From Amycolatopsis australiensis (lineage in GTDB: Bacteria; Actinomycetota; Actinomycetes; Mycobacteriales; Pseudonocardiaceae), in contig NZ_FPJG01000006.1 in the NCBI RefSeq assembly GCF_900119165.1, positions 4,836,001 through 4,900,000 on the forward strand: DNA of 64,000 nucleotides, read 5' to 3'. Of the stretch, positions 40,783 through 50,530 are shown piece by piece. The translations under genes were made by a program, and so were the position numbers. The notes under the pieces were generated by a model. That model saw only the letters and a program-made list of their open reading frames with translations, had not been told where the DNA came from and made no database searches. The number at the start of each line of letters is the position of its first letter. Position 1 is the first letter of the stretch.

Positions 40783-42353
40783 ACCCGGGCAGGTCGGCGC
40801 GCCGTCGGAGTCCCGCGGTCGCGGTCGCCGTGCTGCTTTGCACCGCCGCGGCCGGGTGCGGGGTGGCCACGGGTTCCCCGGACACGCTCTACATGTCCCT
40901 GAACACCGATCCCGCGACCTTCGACCCGGCCCTGGCCAAGGGCGGCGACGACTACACCGTGGCCCGCATGCTGTTCGACACCCTGGTGCGCAAGGACCAG
41001 GGCAACTCCCTGGCACCCGGCATCGCGTCTCGCTGGACGGCCGAAGACGCGGCGCACTACACCTTCACGATCCGGCCGGGACTGTCCTGTTCGGACGGCA
41101 GCCCGATCACTCCCTCGGTGGTCGCGGCGTCGCTGAACCGGTTCGTCGCCCCGAAGACCGGCTCGACCGCCCGGACGCTCGCGCTCGGCACGGCGAAGGC
41201 GACGTTCACCGCCGACGACGGCACACACACGGTGCGCGCCACCCTGACCAAGCCGTGGGCCGACTTCCTGACCGGGTTGTCCCTGCCGCAAGCGGGGATC
41301 GTCTGCCCGGCCGGGCTGGCCGACCTCCCGGGCCTCACCGCGGGCTCGGTGGCGGGCGCGTTTTCCGGCCCGTACACCTTGACGTCGTCCCAGCCCGCCG
41401 TGAGCTATGACCTGACGCTGCGCGCGGACTACACGGCGTGGCCGCGATTCAAGAGACCGCTGGAGGGGCGTCCCGCCCGCCACGTCACCTTCACCCCGAT
41501 CGGCAACTATTCCACCATCGCCACCCAGTTGCTGGCCGGTGGCCTGGACGTGGGCACCATCGGCGACGAAAGCGCCAACCGCTTCGACGGCAACACCGCC
41601 TTCACCGCGTCCACCGCCGACAACATCACCACCTACCTGACGTTCAACGAGCGGCCGGGCACGGCCTTCGCCGGCCGGCAGGACCTGCGCGTCGCTGTCG
41701 GCCAGGCACTCGACGCGACGATTTTCAGCGACGTGATCAGCGGCCGGCGCGGCAGCACGACGAAATCCGTCGGCGCCGCGAAAGTGCTGTGCGCCAACAC
41801 CGACGCGTCCTTGCTGGTCAAGCCCGACCTCGCGGCCGCTCGCCGGAAACTCAGCGGTCTGCACCTCACCGTCGCGGGCACGAACCTGCTCCAGGGCGGC
41901 AACGACTACGTCGCCGAGGCCCTGCGCAACGCCGGGGCGGTGGTCACGCTCGCGTCGGTCGACAACGCCACCTGGAGCACGATGACCGCCGGCGGTACCA
42001 GCTGGGACATCAACGTCCAAGCCGACAACAACCTGATGGGCACGCTGACCTCGTCGCTGCTGCGCGTCATGGGCCCGGTGACCGAAAAGGGCGGCCGCAA
42101 CAAGACCGGTGACGTCGACGACGGGGGATACGCGGATCTCACCGGCGCGATGAGCCAGGTCGACCGCGTCGCGCAGTGCAGCAGGCTCCAGTCCGCCCAG
42201 GCGTCGTTCCTGCGGCGGGTCGACGCGATCCCGCTGGCCACGCTGCCCTCGACGACCTTCGCCGTCCGCGGCGTCAGCGTCCGGCAGTTCGACGACTACC
42301 TCGACCCCGCCACTCTCCGCATCACCGCCCAGCCGGAAGGCCGCTCATCATGA
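40779..42353 (+). CDS. ABC transporter substrate-binding lipoprotein (family 5)
   Basis: A 524-aa extracellular binding protein of the peptide/nickel SBP_bac_5 family. Signal sequence with lipobox ending at Cys27 (TAAAGC), then LYMSLNTDPATFDPALAKGGDDY, LVRKDQGNSLAPGIASRW, YTFTIRPGLSCSDGSPIT, the standard start of the fold. It captures a peptide-like or amide ligand for the permeases encoded next. Overlaps both neighbours by 4 bp. Confidence 0.92.
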   Translation: MNPGRSARRRSPAVAVAVLLCTAAAGCGVATGSPDTLYMSLNTDPATFDPALAKGGDDYTVARMLFDTLVRKDQGNSLAPGIASRWTAEDAAHYTFTIRPGLSCSDGSPITPSVVAASLNRFVAPKTGSTARTLALGTAKATFTADDGTHTVRATLTKPWADFLTGLSLPQAGIVCPAGLADLPGLTAGSVAGAFSGPYTLTSSQPAVSYDLTLRADYTAWPRFKRPLEGRPARHVTFTPIGNYSTIATQLLAGGLDVGTIGDESANRFDGNTAFTASTADNITTYLTFNERPGTAFAGRQDLRVAVGQALDATIFSDVISGRRGSTTKSVGAAKVLCANTDASLLVKPDLAAARRKLSGLHLTVAGTNLLQGGNDYVAEALRNAGAVVTLASVDNATWSTMTAGGTSWDINVQADNNLMGTLTSSLLRVMGPVTEKGGRNKTGDVDDGGYADLTGAMSQVDRVAQCSRLQSAQASFLRRVDAIPLATLPSTTFAVRGVSVRQFDDYLDPATLRITAQPEGRSS

Positions 42354-43363
42354 CCGTTGCTCTCGATCGGCCGGCCCGCGCGGCCGGAGCCGGCTCGATC
42401 TGGCCGAAGTTCGCGTTGCGGCGGATGGCCGGCCTCGCCGCCATCTTCCTCGCGCTGCTCGTCGTCTCGTTCCTGATCGTGCAGCTGATCCCCGGCGACC
42501 CGGCCACGGCACTGGCGGGCGCCGACGCGGGACCGCAGGAGATCGCCCTGGTGCGTCATCAGCTCGGGCTGGACCAGCCGCTGTGGCACCAGTTCGCGAG
42601 CTACACCGGCAACGTTCTTTCCGGGCACTTGGGCACGTCGTTCATGTACCGGCAGCCGGTGGCGACCATCGTCTTCAACCGGCTGCCCTTCACCGCCACG
42701 ATCGCGCTGACCGGCATCGTCGTGGTCCTGCTCGTCGCGATTCCGCTCGGCATGCTGATCGGGGTGCTGACCCGCGGCGGCCGCCGCAGGGGGCTGGACA
42801 CGACCTTCGGGATGACCACCGGGTTCCTCGACTCGGTCCCGGGCTACATCATGGCGTCGTTCCTGGTCGTCGTGTTCGCCCGGGGGATCGGCCTGGTCCA
42901 CCTGTTCCCGCCCGCGTACACCCCACGCTACGGCGTGAGCTCGTTCGTCCTGCCCGTCGCGGCGATCGTGCTCGGGCCGATCTGCACGGTCGCCCGTGTG
43001 GTGCGCCGTGAGACGGCCGTCGTCCTCGAAACCGACTACATGCGCACCGCTCGCGGGTGGCGGCTGCCCGCGCTGCGGCGACACCTCCGCTGGGCGCTGC
43101 CGAACCTGCTCACGACCACACTCACCCTGAGCGGCCTGGTGCTGACCGGCATGATCGGCGGCGCGATGATCATCGAGTCCGTCTTCGCGCTGCCGGGCCT
43201 CGGCAGCGGCATCATCAAGGCGATCCTCGACCGCGACTACCCGGTCATCCAGGGCATGGTGCTCGTCATCGGCATGATCACCGCGCTGGTCAACCTCCTG
43301 GTCGACGTCGTGCTCGGCCTCATCGACCGCCGCACCCTCGGAGGTTCGCATGTCGCGGTGTGA
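42350..43363 (+). CDS. ABC transporter permease (DppB-type)
   Basis: A 337-aa inner-membrane permease with about six helices: FLALLVVSFLIVQLIPGDPA (family N-terminal signature), the central EAA-like loop RRETAVVLETDYMRTARGW, and C-terminal GAMIIESVFALPGLGSGIIKAI. It pairs with the permease half of the next, fused protein. ATG at 42350 overlaps the binding-protein stop. Confidence 0.93.
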   Translation: MTVALDRPARAAGAGSIWPKFALRRMAGLAAIFLALLVVSFLIVQLIPGDPATALAGADAGPQEIALVRHQLGLDQPLWHQFASYTGNVLSGHLGTSFMYRQPVATIVFNRLPFTATIALTGIVVVLLVAIPLGMLIGVLTRGGRRRGLDTTFGMTTGFLDSVPGYIMASFLVVVFARGIGLVHLFPPAYTPRYGVSSFVLPVAAIVLGPICTVARVVRRETAVVLETDYMRTARGWRLPALRRHLRWALPNLLTTTLTLSGLVLTGMIGGAMIIESVFALPGLGSGIIKAILDRDYPVIQGMVLVIGMITALVNLLVDVVLGLIDRRTLGGSHVAV

Positions 43364-45017
43364 GCGCAACCGCACTGCGCAAGCGGGGCTGGCGATCGGC
43401 CTGATCCTGCTCGCCCTGGTCCTCGTGGTCGCCGTCGCCGCTCCGGTTCTGTTCTCCGCCCAGGCCGACGTCCTGGGGCCGCGATTCGCGTCGCCGTCCG
43501 GCGAGCACCTGCTCGGGACGGACGCAGCCGGGCACGACGTGTTGCTGCGCAGCCTGGTCGCCGCCCGGCTCACGGTGCTCATGACCGCCGCGGCCACGGC
43601 CGTCGCGGTCGTGCTCGGAGTCTTCGCGGGCACCGGCGTCTGGCTCCTGCGGCCACGCGGCCGGGAGCTGAGCCTGCGGGTGATCGACGCGATGGTCGCC
43701 TTCCCCGGGCTGCTGCTGGCCCTGGTCGTGGCCGCCGTGCTGGGCGCGGGCGCCGGCTCGGCGGTGGTGGCGATCGGCGTCGCCGGTATCCCGTACTTCG
43801 CGCGTCTGACGGCGAACCTGGCCGCGCGCATCTCCCAGCAGGAGTACGTGTCCACCGCCCGGCTGCTCGGGGTCGGCCCGCTGCGCGTCGCCGTGCGGCA
43901 CATGCTGCCCAACATGGCCGAGCCCCTGCTGGTACTGGCCGCGTCCACGTTCGCCACCACGCTCACTGCCATCTCGGCCCTGTCCTTCGTCGGCCTGGGT
44001 GTCCAGGCACCGGCCTACGACTGGGGGAAGCTGCTCAACGAGGCCCTGCCGTCGTTGCTGGCGGGCCGGCCGGCCCAGCTGGCCGGTCCCGCCGTGCTCA
44101 TCGTGCTGGCCGGGCTGGGCGCGGTGCTGATCGGCGACGGGCTGGCAGCCCGGGCCAACCCCCGCGCCGCGGCGTCACGGGCCCGCGCGAGCGCTTCGGC
44201 CGCAGCGGCGGCACCGGCGGGCGACTTCCTCGTCGAGGTCCGGGACCTGCGGATCAGCGCCGGTGACCGGGAGTTGGTGAAAGGCATCTCCTTCGACGTC
44301 CGCGACGGCGAGGTCGTCGGGATCGTCGGGGAAAGCGGATCGGGCAAGACGCTGACCGCGATGGCGCTCGCGCAGTTGCTCCCGGACGGGCTCTCGGCGA
44401 AGGCCGCGCGGCTGTCCTTGGCCGATCTCGACCTGGCGGTCCCGGTCGCGCCGGCCCGCATGGCCGAGGCGGTGAGCCTCGTCTACCAGGACCCGGGATC
44501 GACGTTCAACCCCGCTTTGCGGATGGGCACCCAGCTCACCGAGGTGCTGCGGGTGCACCGGCGAACGGGGGCGCGCGCCGCCCGGGAGCGGATCATCGAC
44601 GCCCTCCGCGCGGTCCGGCTCACCGAGCCCGAACGCCGGATGCGGCAGCACCCGCACGAACTCTCGGGCGGGATGCGGCAGCGGGCGATGATCGCGACGT
44701 CGCTGGCGACGCAGCCGCGGCTGCTGATCGCCGACGAGCCCACGACCGCCCTGGACGTCACCGTCCAAGCGGAAATCCTGCGTGAGCTCCGTCGACTGAA
44801 CCGCCGCGAGGGGATGGCGATCCTCGTGATCTCCCACGACATCGGCGTCGTCCGCGCACTGTGCGACCGCGTCGTGGTGATGTACCACGGCGAGGTCGTG
44901 GAGGAGGTCGCCGCCGCCGATCTGACGGTCGACGGGGTCGGGCAGCCGTACACCAAGGCGTTGCTCGAAGCGACTCCCGAACTCGACCATCCGGTGAAGG
45001 AGCCTGTCCATGACTGA
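43350..45017 (+). CDS. Fused ABC permease-ATPase (DppC-DppD)
   Basis: A 555-aa protein with two units usually encoded separately. Residues about 1-270 are a DppC-type permease (HLLGTDAAGHDVLLRSLVAAR, then YVSTARLLGVGPLRVAVRHMLPN). A short Ala/Arg-rich linker (about 270-290) follows. Residues about 292-555 are an ABC ATPase: Walker A GESGSGKT, Q-loop VYQDPGSTFNPAL, signature LSGGMRQRAMIA, Walker B LLIADEPTTALD, His switch ISHD. Start ATG 43350 after GGAGG; it overlaps the previous gene by 14 bp. Confidence 0.93.
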   Translation: MSRCERNRTAQAGLAIGLILLALVLVVAVAAPVLFSAQADVLGPRFASPSGEHLLGTDAAGHDVLLRSLVAARLTVLMTAAATAVAVVLGVFAGTGVWLLRPRGRELSLRVIDAMVAFPGLLLALVVAAVLGAGAGSAVVAIGVAGIPYFARLTANLAARISQQEYVSTARLLGVGPLRVAVRHMLPNMAEPLLVLAASTFATTLTAISALSFVGLGVQAPAYDWGKLLNEALPSLLAGRPAQLAGPAVLIVLAGLGAVLIGDGLAARANPRAAASRARASASAAAAAPAGDFLVEVRDLRISAGDRELVKGISFDVRDGEVVGIVGESGSGKTLTAMALAQLLPDGLSAKAARLSLADLDLAVPVAPARMAEAVSLVYQDPGSTFNPALRMGTQLTEVLRVHRRTGARAARERIIDALRAVRLTEPERRMRQHPHELSGGMRQRAMIATSLATQPRLLIADEPTTALDVTVQAEILRELRRLNRREGMAILVISHDIGVVRALCDRVVVMYHGEVVEEVAAADLTVDGVGQPYTKALLEATPELDHPVKEPVHD

Positions 45018-45846
45018 CGAGCAGTGCGCGGTCCGGATCCGTGACCTCGAAGTGAGCTACGGATCGGGGACCGCGGCGGCCCGCATCCTGCACGGCGTCT
45101 CGCTCGACGTCGCGGCCGGCCACACCGTCGGCATCGTCGGGGAGTCCGGCTCGGGCAAGTCCACCCTGGCCCGGACGGTGGTGGGCTCGCTGCGGCCGAC
45201 GGCGGGCAGCGTGCACATCCGTGGCGTCGACGTGCACGCCGTCCGTGGTACGCGGCGGAAGGTGCTGCGCCGCGCGGTCCAGCTGATCCCGCAGGATCCC
45301 TATTCTTCGCTGGATCCGCGCCGGACGATCGGCGAGGCACTCGCCGAGGCGCTCGACCCACGCCGCGCGAACGTCAAGCGCCACCGCGACGACATCGCGC
45401 ACTGGCTGGAGACCGTCAGCTTGCCCGCGGAGACGATGGCGAAGTACCCGCACGAATGTTCAGGCGGCCAGCGGCAGCGGGTGGCGATCGCGCGCGGGCT
45501 GATGCTGCGGCCCGAGGTGGTGATCGCCGACGAGATCACCAGTGCACTCGACGTCTCCGTCCAGGCCGGGATCCTCGACCTGATCGCCCGCCTGCGCGCC
45601 GAGCTCGGGCTGACCATGCTGTTCATCTCGCACAACCTCGCCGTCGTGCGGCAGGTGAGTGACGAAGTGGTCGTGCTCTACCACGGCGAAGTCGTGGAAC
45701 AGGGACCGGCCGCGCAGCTCTACGCCGCGCCGTCGCACGCCTACACGCGCAAACTGCTGGACTCGGTGCCGGGCGCGCCCGGCTTCGACATCGAACCACT
45801 GGACATCGAGGCGGGGACCGACCTCGCGGAACGGAGTGCGCGATGA
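45010..45846 (+). CDS. ABC transporter ATPase (DppF-type)
   Basis: A 278-aa ATP-binding subunit: Walker A GESGSGKST, Q-loop IPQDPYSSLDPR, signature CSGGQRQRVAIAR, Walker B VVIADEITSALD (with EIT where EPT is usual), His switch ISHN. It forms the second nucleotide-binding domain with the ATPase half of the preceding fusion. Overlaps neighbours by 8 and 4 bp. Confidence 0.93.
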   Translation: MTDEQCAVRIRDLEVSYGSGTAAARILHGVSLDVAAGHTVGIVGESGSGKSTLARTVVGSLRPTAGSVHIRGVDVHAVRGTRRKVLRRAVQLIPQDPYSSLDPRRTIGEALAEALDPRRANVKRHRDDIAHWLETVSLPAETMAKYPHECSGGQRQRVAIARGLMLRPEVVIADEITSALDVSVQAGILDLIARLRAELGLTMLFISHNLAVVRQVSDEVVVLYHGEVVEQGPAAQLYAAPSHAYTRKLLDSVPGAPGFDIEPLDIEAGTDLAERSAR

Positions 45847-47087
45847 CGCGGACCGTCTTCACCGGAGCGACCCTCATCGACGGCGGTTCGGACGCCGCGG
45901 TGCCGGACGCGGCGGTCGTGGTCGAGGACGGCGTGTTCACCTACGCCGGCCCGGCGGCGGCCCGCCCGTCCGTTCCGGACGAGCGGGTCGTCGACCTGAG
46001 TGGCCGCACCGTGCTGCCGGGCTTCTTCGACTGCCACGTCCACTTCCTGATGGACAGCAACGCCGACTTCCGCGGCAAGATGCTCACCAACCGGCCGGTC
46101 GTCAACGTCTTCGAGCGGGCCCGGCGCATGCGCGACACGCTGCACGCGGGGGTGACGACCGCCCGGGATCTCGGCGGAATCGAGGCAGGCTACCGGGACG
46201 CGGTGGAGCAGGGACTCATCGACGGCCCTCGGCTGCACGTCGCGCTGCGGTTGATGAGCCACACCGGAGGGCACGCCGACTTCCGGCTGCCGAGCGGGTT
46301 CGACCCGTCGCGATTGCTGGGGCCGTTCAGCGAGATCGTGGACAACCCGGACGAGGTGCGCGCCGCTGCGCGCAGGCTGATGGCCGAAGGCGCGGACGTG
46401 ATCAAGGTGTGCGCGACCGGCGGGGTCAACAGCCCGAGCGACCAGCCGGAAGACGAGGGCCTGACCGTCGAGGAAATCGCGGCGATCGCCGACGAGGTCC
46501 GGCGGCACCGCGGGCGGCCGATCGCGGCTCACGCCCAAGGCGCGCAGGGGATCAAGAACGCCCTTCGCGGCGGCGTGACGAGCATCGAACACGGCTACCT
46601 GATCGACGACGAAGGTATCGATCTGATGCTCGAGCGAGGGGCTTACCTGGTCCCGACGCTTTCCACGTTCGACATTGACCCGGCGGCGTACACGCCTGCC
46701 GCATACGCCAAGAAACAGCGGCTCGCCGAAACGGCGATGGCCCGGTTGAGCGAGGCAGTGCGCCGCGGCGTCAAGGTGGCGCTCGGCACGGACTCGGGAG
46801 TCGGCCCGCACGGCCGGAACCTCCGGGAGCTCGCGCACCTGGTCAAGCTCGGGATGTCGCCGTCGGAGGCGATCCGCGCCGGCACGGTCAACGCCGCCGG
46901 GCTGCTGGGCGTCGAGGACCGGCTGGGCAGCATCTCCGCCGGGAAGATCGCGGACTTCGTGGTGTGCGAGGGCGATCCGCTCGCGGACATCGAGGTCCTC
47001 GGAGATCCGCGCGCCGTCTCCTTGGTCGTGCAGGGCGGTGCGGTGAAGAAGGGGTCGCTGGAGCAGTTCGGTTTCGCGGTCCGCTGA
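45843..47087 (+). CDS. Amidohydrolase (imidazolonepropionase-like)
   Basis: A 414-aa metal-dependent hydrolase. Metal ligands: HxH in DCHVHFLMD, candidate carboxylated Lys in DVIKVCATGG, His in AAHAQG and SIEHGY, Asp in GTDSGVGP. The C-terminal beta-domain SISAGKIADFVVCEGDPL is typical of cytosolic amidohydrolases cleaving cyclic or N-acyl amides. No signal peptide, so it acts after uptake. Last gene of the transporter operon; the pair suggests import and hydrolysis of an amide-type compound. Confidence 0.9.
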   Translation: MTRTVFTGATLIDGGSDAAVPDAAVVVEDGVFTYAGPAAARPSVPDERVVDLSGRTVLPGFFDCHVHFLMDSNADFRGKMLTNRPVVNVFERARRMRDTLHAGVTTARDLGGIEAGYRDAVEQGLIDGPRLHVALRLMSHTGGHADFRLPSGFDPSRLLGPFSEIVDNPDEVRAAARRLMAEGADVIKVCATGGVNSPSDQPEDEGLTVEEIAAIADEVRRHRGRPIAAHAQGAQGIKNALRGGVTSIEHGYLIDDEGIDLMLERGAYLVPTLSTFDIDPAAYTPAAYAKKQRLAETAMARLSEAVRRGVKVALGTDSGVGPHGRNLRELAHLVKLGMSPSEAIRAGTVNAAGLLGVEDRLGSISAGKIADFVVCEGDPLADIEVLGDPRAVSLVVQGGAVKKGSLEQFGFAVR

Positions 47088-47285
47088 CTGAACCTCGGCG
47101 TTGGATGACATCGCCGTGGCCTGCGGGCGGCAGCACTCGCCAGCGGCACGACATCGTCCGCCGTGGCGCCGAGTCTGATGCGGTAGTGCCGGAGCAGGTA
47201 CCTCTGCCGGACGTGGAAGATCATTAAGTTCGCCTCCCGAGATCACTGGCGGTGCGTGGCCGAGCCGAGCGATCGTCGCCGGCAG

Positions 47286-47531
47286 TTATAAGCCGGGGAT
47301 CCTGCGAACAAAGCGCCCCGCGACGGCCAGTTGTCCCACCTGGCAGGAGGAGTAGTGTTCGGGCGACGCACCGGGCCGTTGTCGGTGTTCACCGTGATGC
47401 CTGGCCAGGCGTGCGGGCAGGTACGACATCGCCGCGCCGATGGGGTCCGCGGTGCACTCGACCTTGGACAGCAGCGTGACGTTGCGTTCCTTGTCCGGGT
47501 GATCGGGGTAGGTGACCGGCCACTGCTGCAA
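47286..47531 (-). pseudogene. Unrecognised coding fragment
   Basis: About 80 codons with strong third-position G/C bias: WPVTYPDHPDKERNVTLLSK, VECTADPIGAAMSYLPARLARH. No credible start, so it is probably the tail of a lost gene. The rest of 47088-47720 has no clear content. Confidence 0.35.
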
Positions 47532-47722
47532 AAGCTCCCATTGTCAGTGCACGGCGACCCGACCGCGATGACAGGGCGGCCACCCCTGCTTCGGGCGTAC
47601 CGGGCGACCGATGCCGGCGGAGCCGTCACCGCCGACGAGTAGCCGACCGGATCCGCGCCCAGCTCGGCGGCGGCCGACCGCTCCAGGACCTCCCGCGCGG
47701 CCGGGAAGTCCCGCGGCCCGTC

Positions 47723-48470
47723 TTGCGTGGCCGGTATGGCACGGACATCGTCGTAAAGCAGTTACCTCGGGTTCGACGCCGCCGACCGACACCTGACCGC
47801 CGCCACCACCAGTCCAGACCCAGCCCTGGTCGCGACAATCGGCTACACCCGCGACGCGACCAACCGGCTGTGCGCCGCGACGCATCCGCCGGAGATCACC
47901 AAACCACTGCGCTCTATGGCTACCGCGGCGGCGGCGACGTCGCCGCGGTAGCCCACGACGCAGACAAACGACTGCTCACCCGCAGCCTGTCCTTGCCCGG
48001 CGGCGTCCTGCTGACCCTGACCTACTCCGGCGGGACCGCGCCAGCGAATACGACCACCCCACCATCCGTGGCGACATGCTGCTGACGACCGATAGCACCG
48101 GCAAGCAGGCCGGACAGGTGTTCGCCCATGACCCGTACGGCGAGCCGCTGCGCATCGACGGGACGCCGGACACGAACTCCGTCCCTGACAACCAACCTGG
48201 CAAGCTCGACTACGGTTGGCTCGGCCAACACCAACGTCCCTACGAGCGCGCTGGCGGCTTGTCGCTGGTGGAAATGGGAGCCCGACATACAGCTCGAGCC
48301 TCGGCCGGTTCTTCTCGGTCGACCCCGTTGATGGCGGGACTCCAACGACTACATCTATCCCCAAGACCCGATCAACCAGAGCGACCTCAGCGGGGCCTGC
48401 TTCTGGGACGCATGCATCGCTGAAGGCATCGGCACTTTCGAACTGGGTCTGGCGATCGTCGCAGTGCCGG
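47723..48470 (+). pseudogene. RHS/YD-repeat protein, C-terminal remnant in several frames
   Basis: Plus-strand fragments in changing frames read GYTRDATNRL, YGYRGGGDVAAVAHDADKRLL, SLSLPGGVLLTLTYSG, TIRGDMLLTTDSTGKQAGQV, HDPYGEPLRIDG, QPGKLDYGWLGQHQRPYERAGGLSLVEMGAR and LGRFFSVDPVDGGT. This is the well-known end of the RHS core (GRFLSxDP), where variable toxin tips attach. At least three frameshifts, and the N-terminal thousands of residues are missing. A relic of a polymorphic toxin or wall-associated protein. Confidence 0.75.
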
Positions 48471-48521
48471 CGCCATCCGCCACAAATCAGTATTCCGACG
48501 CCCCAGGCAGTCCCGGGATCG

Positions 48522-48761
48522 ATGTGGCTGGTGATCGTGATCAACCCCCTGATCGCGGTCCTCGTCGCCCTCGCCGCAACCCTCCTGATCAGGCGTCCGT
48601 GGGCCCGCGGCCTCGCGGTATCCATGGAGGTGGTGGGCGCCGTGAGCGTGCTGATCAGCGTCCTCACGGGCTACCCCCAAGCCGTGATCGCGATCCTGCC
48701 GGCCATCGGCGTGATCGTGCTGGTGACCTCCTGCACTCACCGCCCCACCCGCGCCGCGTGA
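48522..48761 (+). CDS. Small membrane protein, possible immunity protein
   Basis: A 79-aa hydrophobic protein: WLVIVINPLIAVLVALAATL, a short basic loop, then LAVSMEVVGAVSVLISVLTG and VIAILPAIGVIVLVTSC, i.e. three membrane segments. It lies just after the RHS relic, where immunity genes often sit. The ATG at 48522 lacks a clear ribosome-binding site. Function not assigned. Confidence 0.5.
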   Translation: MWLVIVINPLIAVLVALAATLLIRRPWARGLAVSMEVVGAVSVLISVLTGYPQAVIAILPAIGVIVLVTSCTHRPTRAA

Positions 48762-48774
48762 GGAGATCGGCTCC

Positions 48775-49000
48775 ATGAAAGATCATGCCGTGTCCCGGTT
48801 CCGCCTGGTCACTCTCGCGAGCGCCGTCGTCCTGCTTCTCGCCCCCGGAACTCTGTCGTCCCGATCGTCCCCCGCAGCGCGAACGGCCCGGCCCGACGGA
48901 CGGTCGGAGAATAGCCCCGGTTTCCGGGGCCGACCGCGTCATCTGCACGTGAAGCTGCGAAGCGCCTTGGCCGGCACCCAAGCGCGGCCCAGCGACAAAG
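48775..49000 (+). pseudogene. Signal-peptide-bearing gene start, decayed
   Basis: ATG 48775 follows GAGGAG and encodes a good signal peptide (RFRLVTLASAVVLLLAPGTLSS). Codon bias is lost after about 35 codons, though the frame stays open to 49542. Probably the start of a secreted protein gene that has decayed. 49000-49385 hold nothing convincing. Confidence 0.35.
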
Positions 49001-49385
49001 AGAACTCCACGGGACTCGAAGTCCTTCGGCGCACCGCCGGAGCGGCGGGCCGTGTGCCCGCCAGGGGCACCGGCGGAGTCAGCGCCCTTGAGAAGTTCCT
49101 CCCGCGTGGCCCAGAGTTGGATCCGGCGCGTCTCGCGCGAGTCCTCGAAAGCCGGCCACCGGTCATGAACCGTGGTACTGACGGGCCGGTGCCGTCGAGC
49201 GGCGGAGCAATGCGGGTCGCGGTGCGGCGAACAGCTGGTTCCGGTGTGGTTTCGTGCGCCTCGGGGCCGGTCAATGAGCGCGTTTGCAATGCACGGCATC
49301 GAGACCCGACGGAAGCCGGCAGCCTTCCGCAGGGAGCACGGACTCCCGCGGTGCCGACCGCGATCCGGTCGGCGACCGCGAGCCG

Positions 49386-49829
49386 TCAGGCCGTTGCCGC
49401 GTCAGGCGGGGCGGCCGGGTGGCGGGCCAGGGAGCCGAGCGCGACGGCGCCCGGGCCGGTGAAGACGAGCAGCAGGAACGCCCAGCAGAACAAGGCGGAG
49501 GACTCGCCGTGGTTCTGCAGCGGCAGGAGCCCGTCGGGCTGATGGACCACGAAGTAGGCGTAGGCCATGGAACCGGAGGCGAGAAACGCCGCGCTGCGGG
49601 TGAATACGCCTGCCGCGACCAGCAGCCCGCACACCAGCTGGATCACCGCCGCGTACCAGGACGGCCAGGCTCCGGCCGCGACGGTTCCGCCATTCGTGCC
49701 GACCGCTCCGCCGAAAACTCCGAAGAGCGAGGCGGCGCCGTGAGCAGCGAAAAGCAGACCGATGACGACGCGGAAGACGCCGAGCGCGACTGGAGCCGCC
49801 TTGTCGATGGTCGAACTGGGCACGGGCAT
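49386..49829 (-). CDS. DoxX family membrane protein
   Basis: A 147-aa protein with four membrane segments: VALGVFRVVIGLLFAAHGAASLFG, then YAAVIQLVCGLLVAAGV, FLASGSMAYAYFVVHQP and CWAFLLLVFTGPGAVALG. The N-terminal R-x-x-x-GLLF-x-x-HG pattern is typical of DoxX. DoxX proteins take part in quinone- or thiol-linked membrane redox complexes. GAGGAG precedes the ATG. An IdeR/DmdR-type iron box 25 bp upstream predicts induction under iron shortage. Confidence 0.88.
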   Translation of the reverse strand: MPVPSSTIDKAAPVALGVFRVVIGLLFAAHGAASLFGVFGGAVGTNGGTVAAGAWPSWYAAVIQLVCGLLVAAGVFTRSAAFLASGSMAYAYFVVHQPDGLLPLQNHGESSALFCWAFLLLVFTGPGAVALGSLARHPAAPPDAATA

Positions 49830-49853
49830 GATTACTACTCCTCGTCGAGAAAG

Positions 49854-49872
49854 TTAGGCAAGGCTCGCCTAC
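49854..49872. promoter_or_regulatory. Iron box (IdeR/DmdR-type operator)
   Basis: TTAGGCAAGGCTCGCCTAC matches the 19-bp actinomycete iron box TTAGGTTAGGCTCACCTAA at 15 of 19 positions, with both half-sites recognisable. It lies 25 bp upstream of the DoxX start. 49873-50250 hold only scattered coding-like remnants. Confidence 0.7.
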
Positions 49873-50249
49873 CATAGAGAGGTGCCGCAGGACCGTCCAG
49901 AGGCTGTGATCCGGGTCAAAGCGGGACGTGCCGGACACTGGATCTTGATCGACCTGCTCGCGATGCCGCTGCGGATGTGCTGGCCTGCAAAAACTCTGAA
50001 CCACGGGAGTCCAGGCTGGAGACCGCGCGTCGCGGGCAGCGACCTCCGGCTCCCGCGTCCCGGGCCGCGGAGGTCACCGAACCCCCGCGCACCTAGCGGC
50101 TGATGCTCGTCGCGCTCGCCCAGCGGGACCTGCGGCAGGAAGCCCACCCCAGCCGCTGACCCTGGCAGCTCGTGGCCGAGGAGCTCGACGAGGTGGACCC
50201 GCGACGGACCGCCAAGCGGGTCGAGCACCTCGTCACCGGCGTCTGCCCC

Positions 50250-50530
50250 TGCTTGGGTGGAATGGTGATCGCGCCGGAGACCGTGAACCGCACCACGCCT
50301 CCTCGCCGTTCACCACGACGAGCGCGATCTTGGCGCGGCAGGTGCCGGTTCCGTAGTCGTCGGCAAGCACGCGGACCACGTGCCCGGAGTGCACACTGCG
50401 GACCCGTCTTCGTCGGTCAGGGGGCTCGCCGCGGTCGAAGATCACCCGTACGTCACCGTCGCGGCAACCCCGGGTGCATGCGTCCACGGTGACCAGTGAG
50501 CGTACCGCGTAGACCGCCAGCCAGACCACG
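50250..50530 (-). pseudogene. Unrecognised coding remnant
   Basis: The minus strand reads DVRVIFDRGEPPDRRRRVRS, HSGHVVRVLADDYGTGTC, AKIALVVVNGEEA, then moves to another frame as VRFTVSGA. Protein-like but without start; it seems broken near 50294. On the plus strand near 50165-50235 a short LVAEELDEVDPRRTAKRVEHL helix-turn-helix-like stretch is also seen. No gene can be assigned between 49873 and 50846. Confidence 0.35.
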
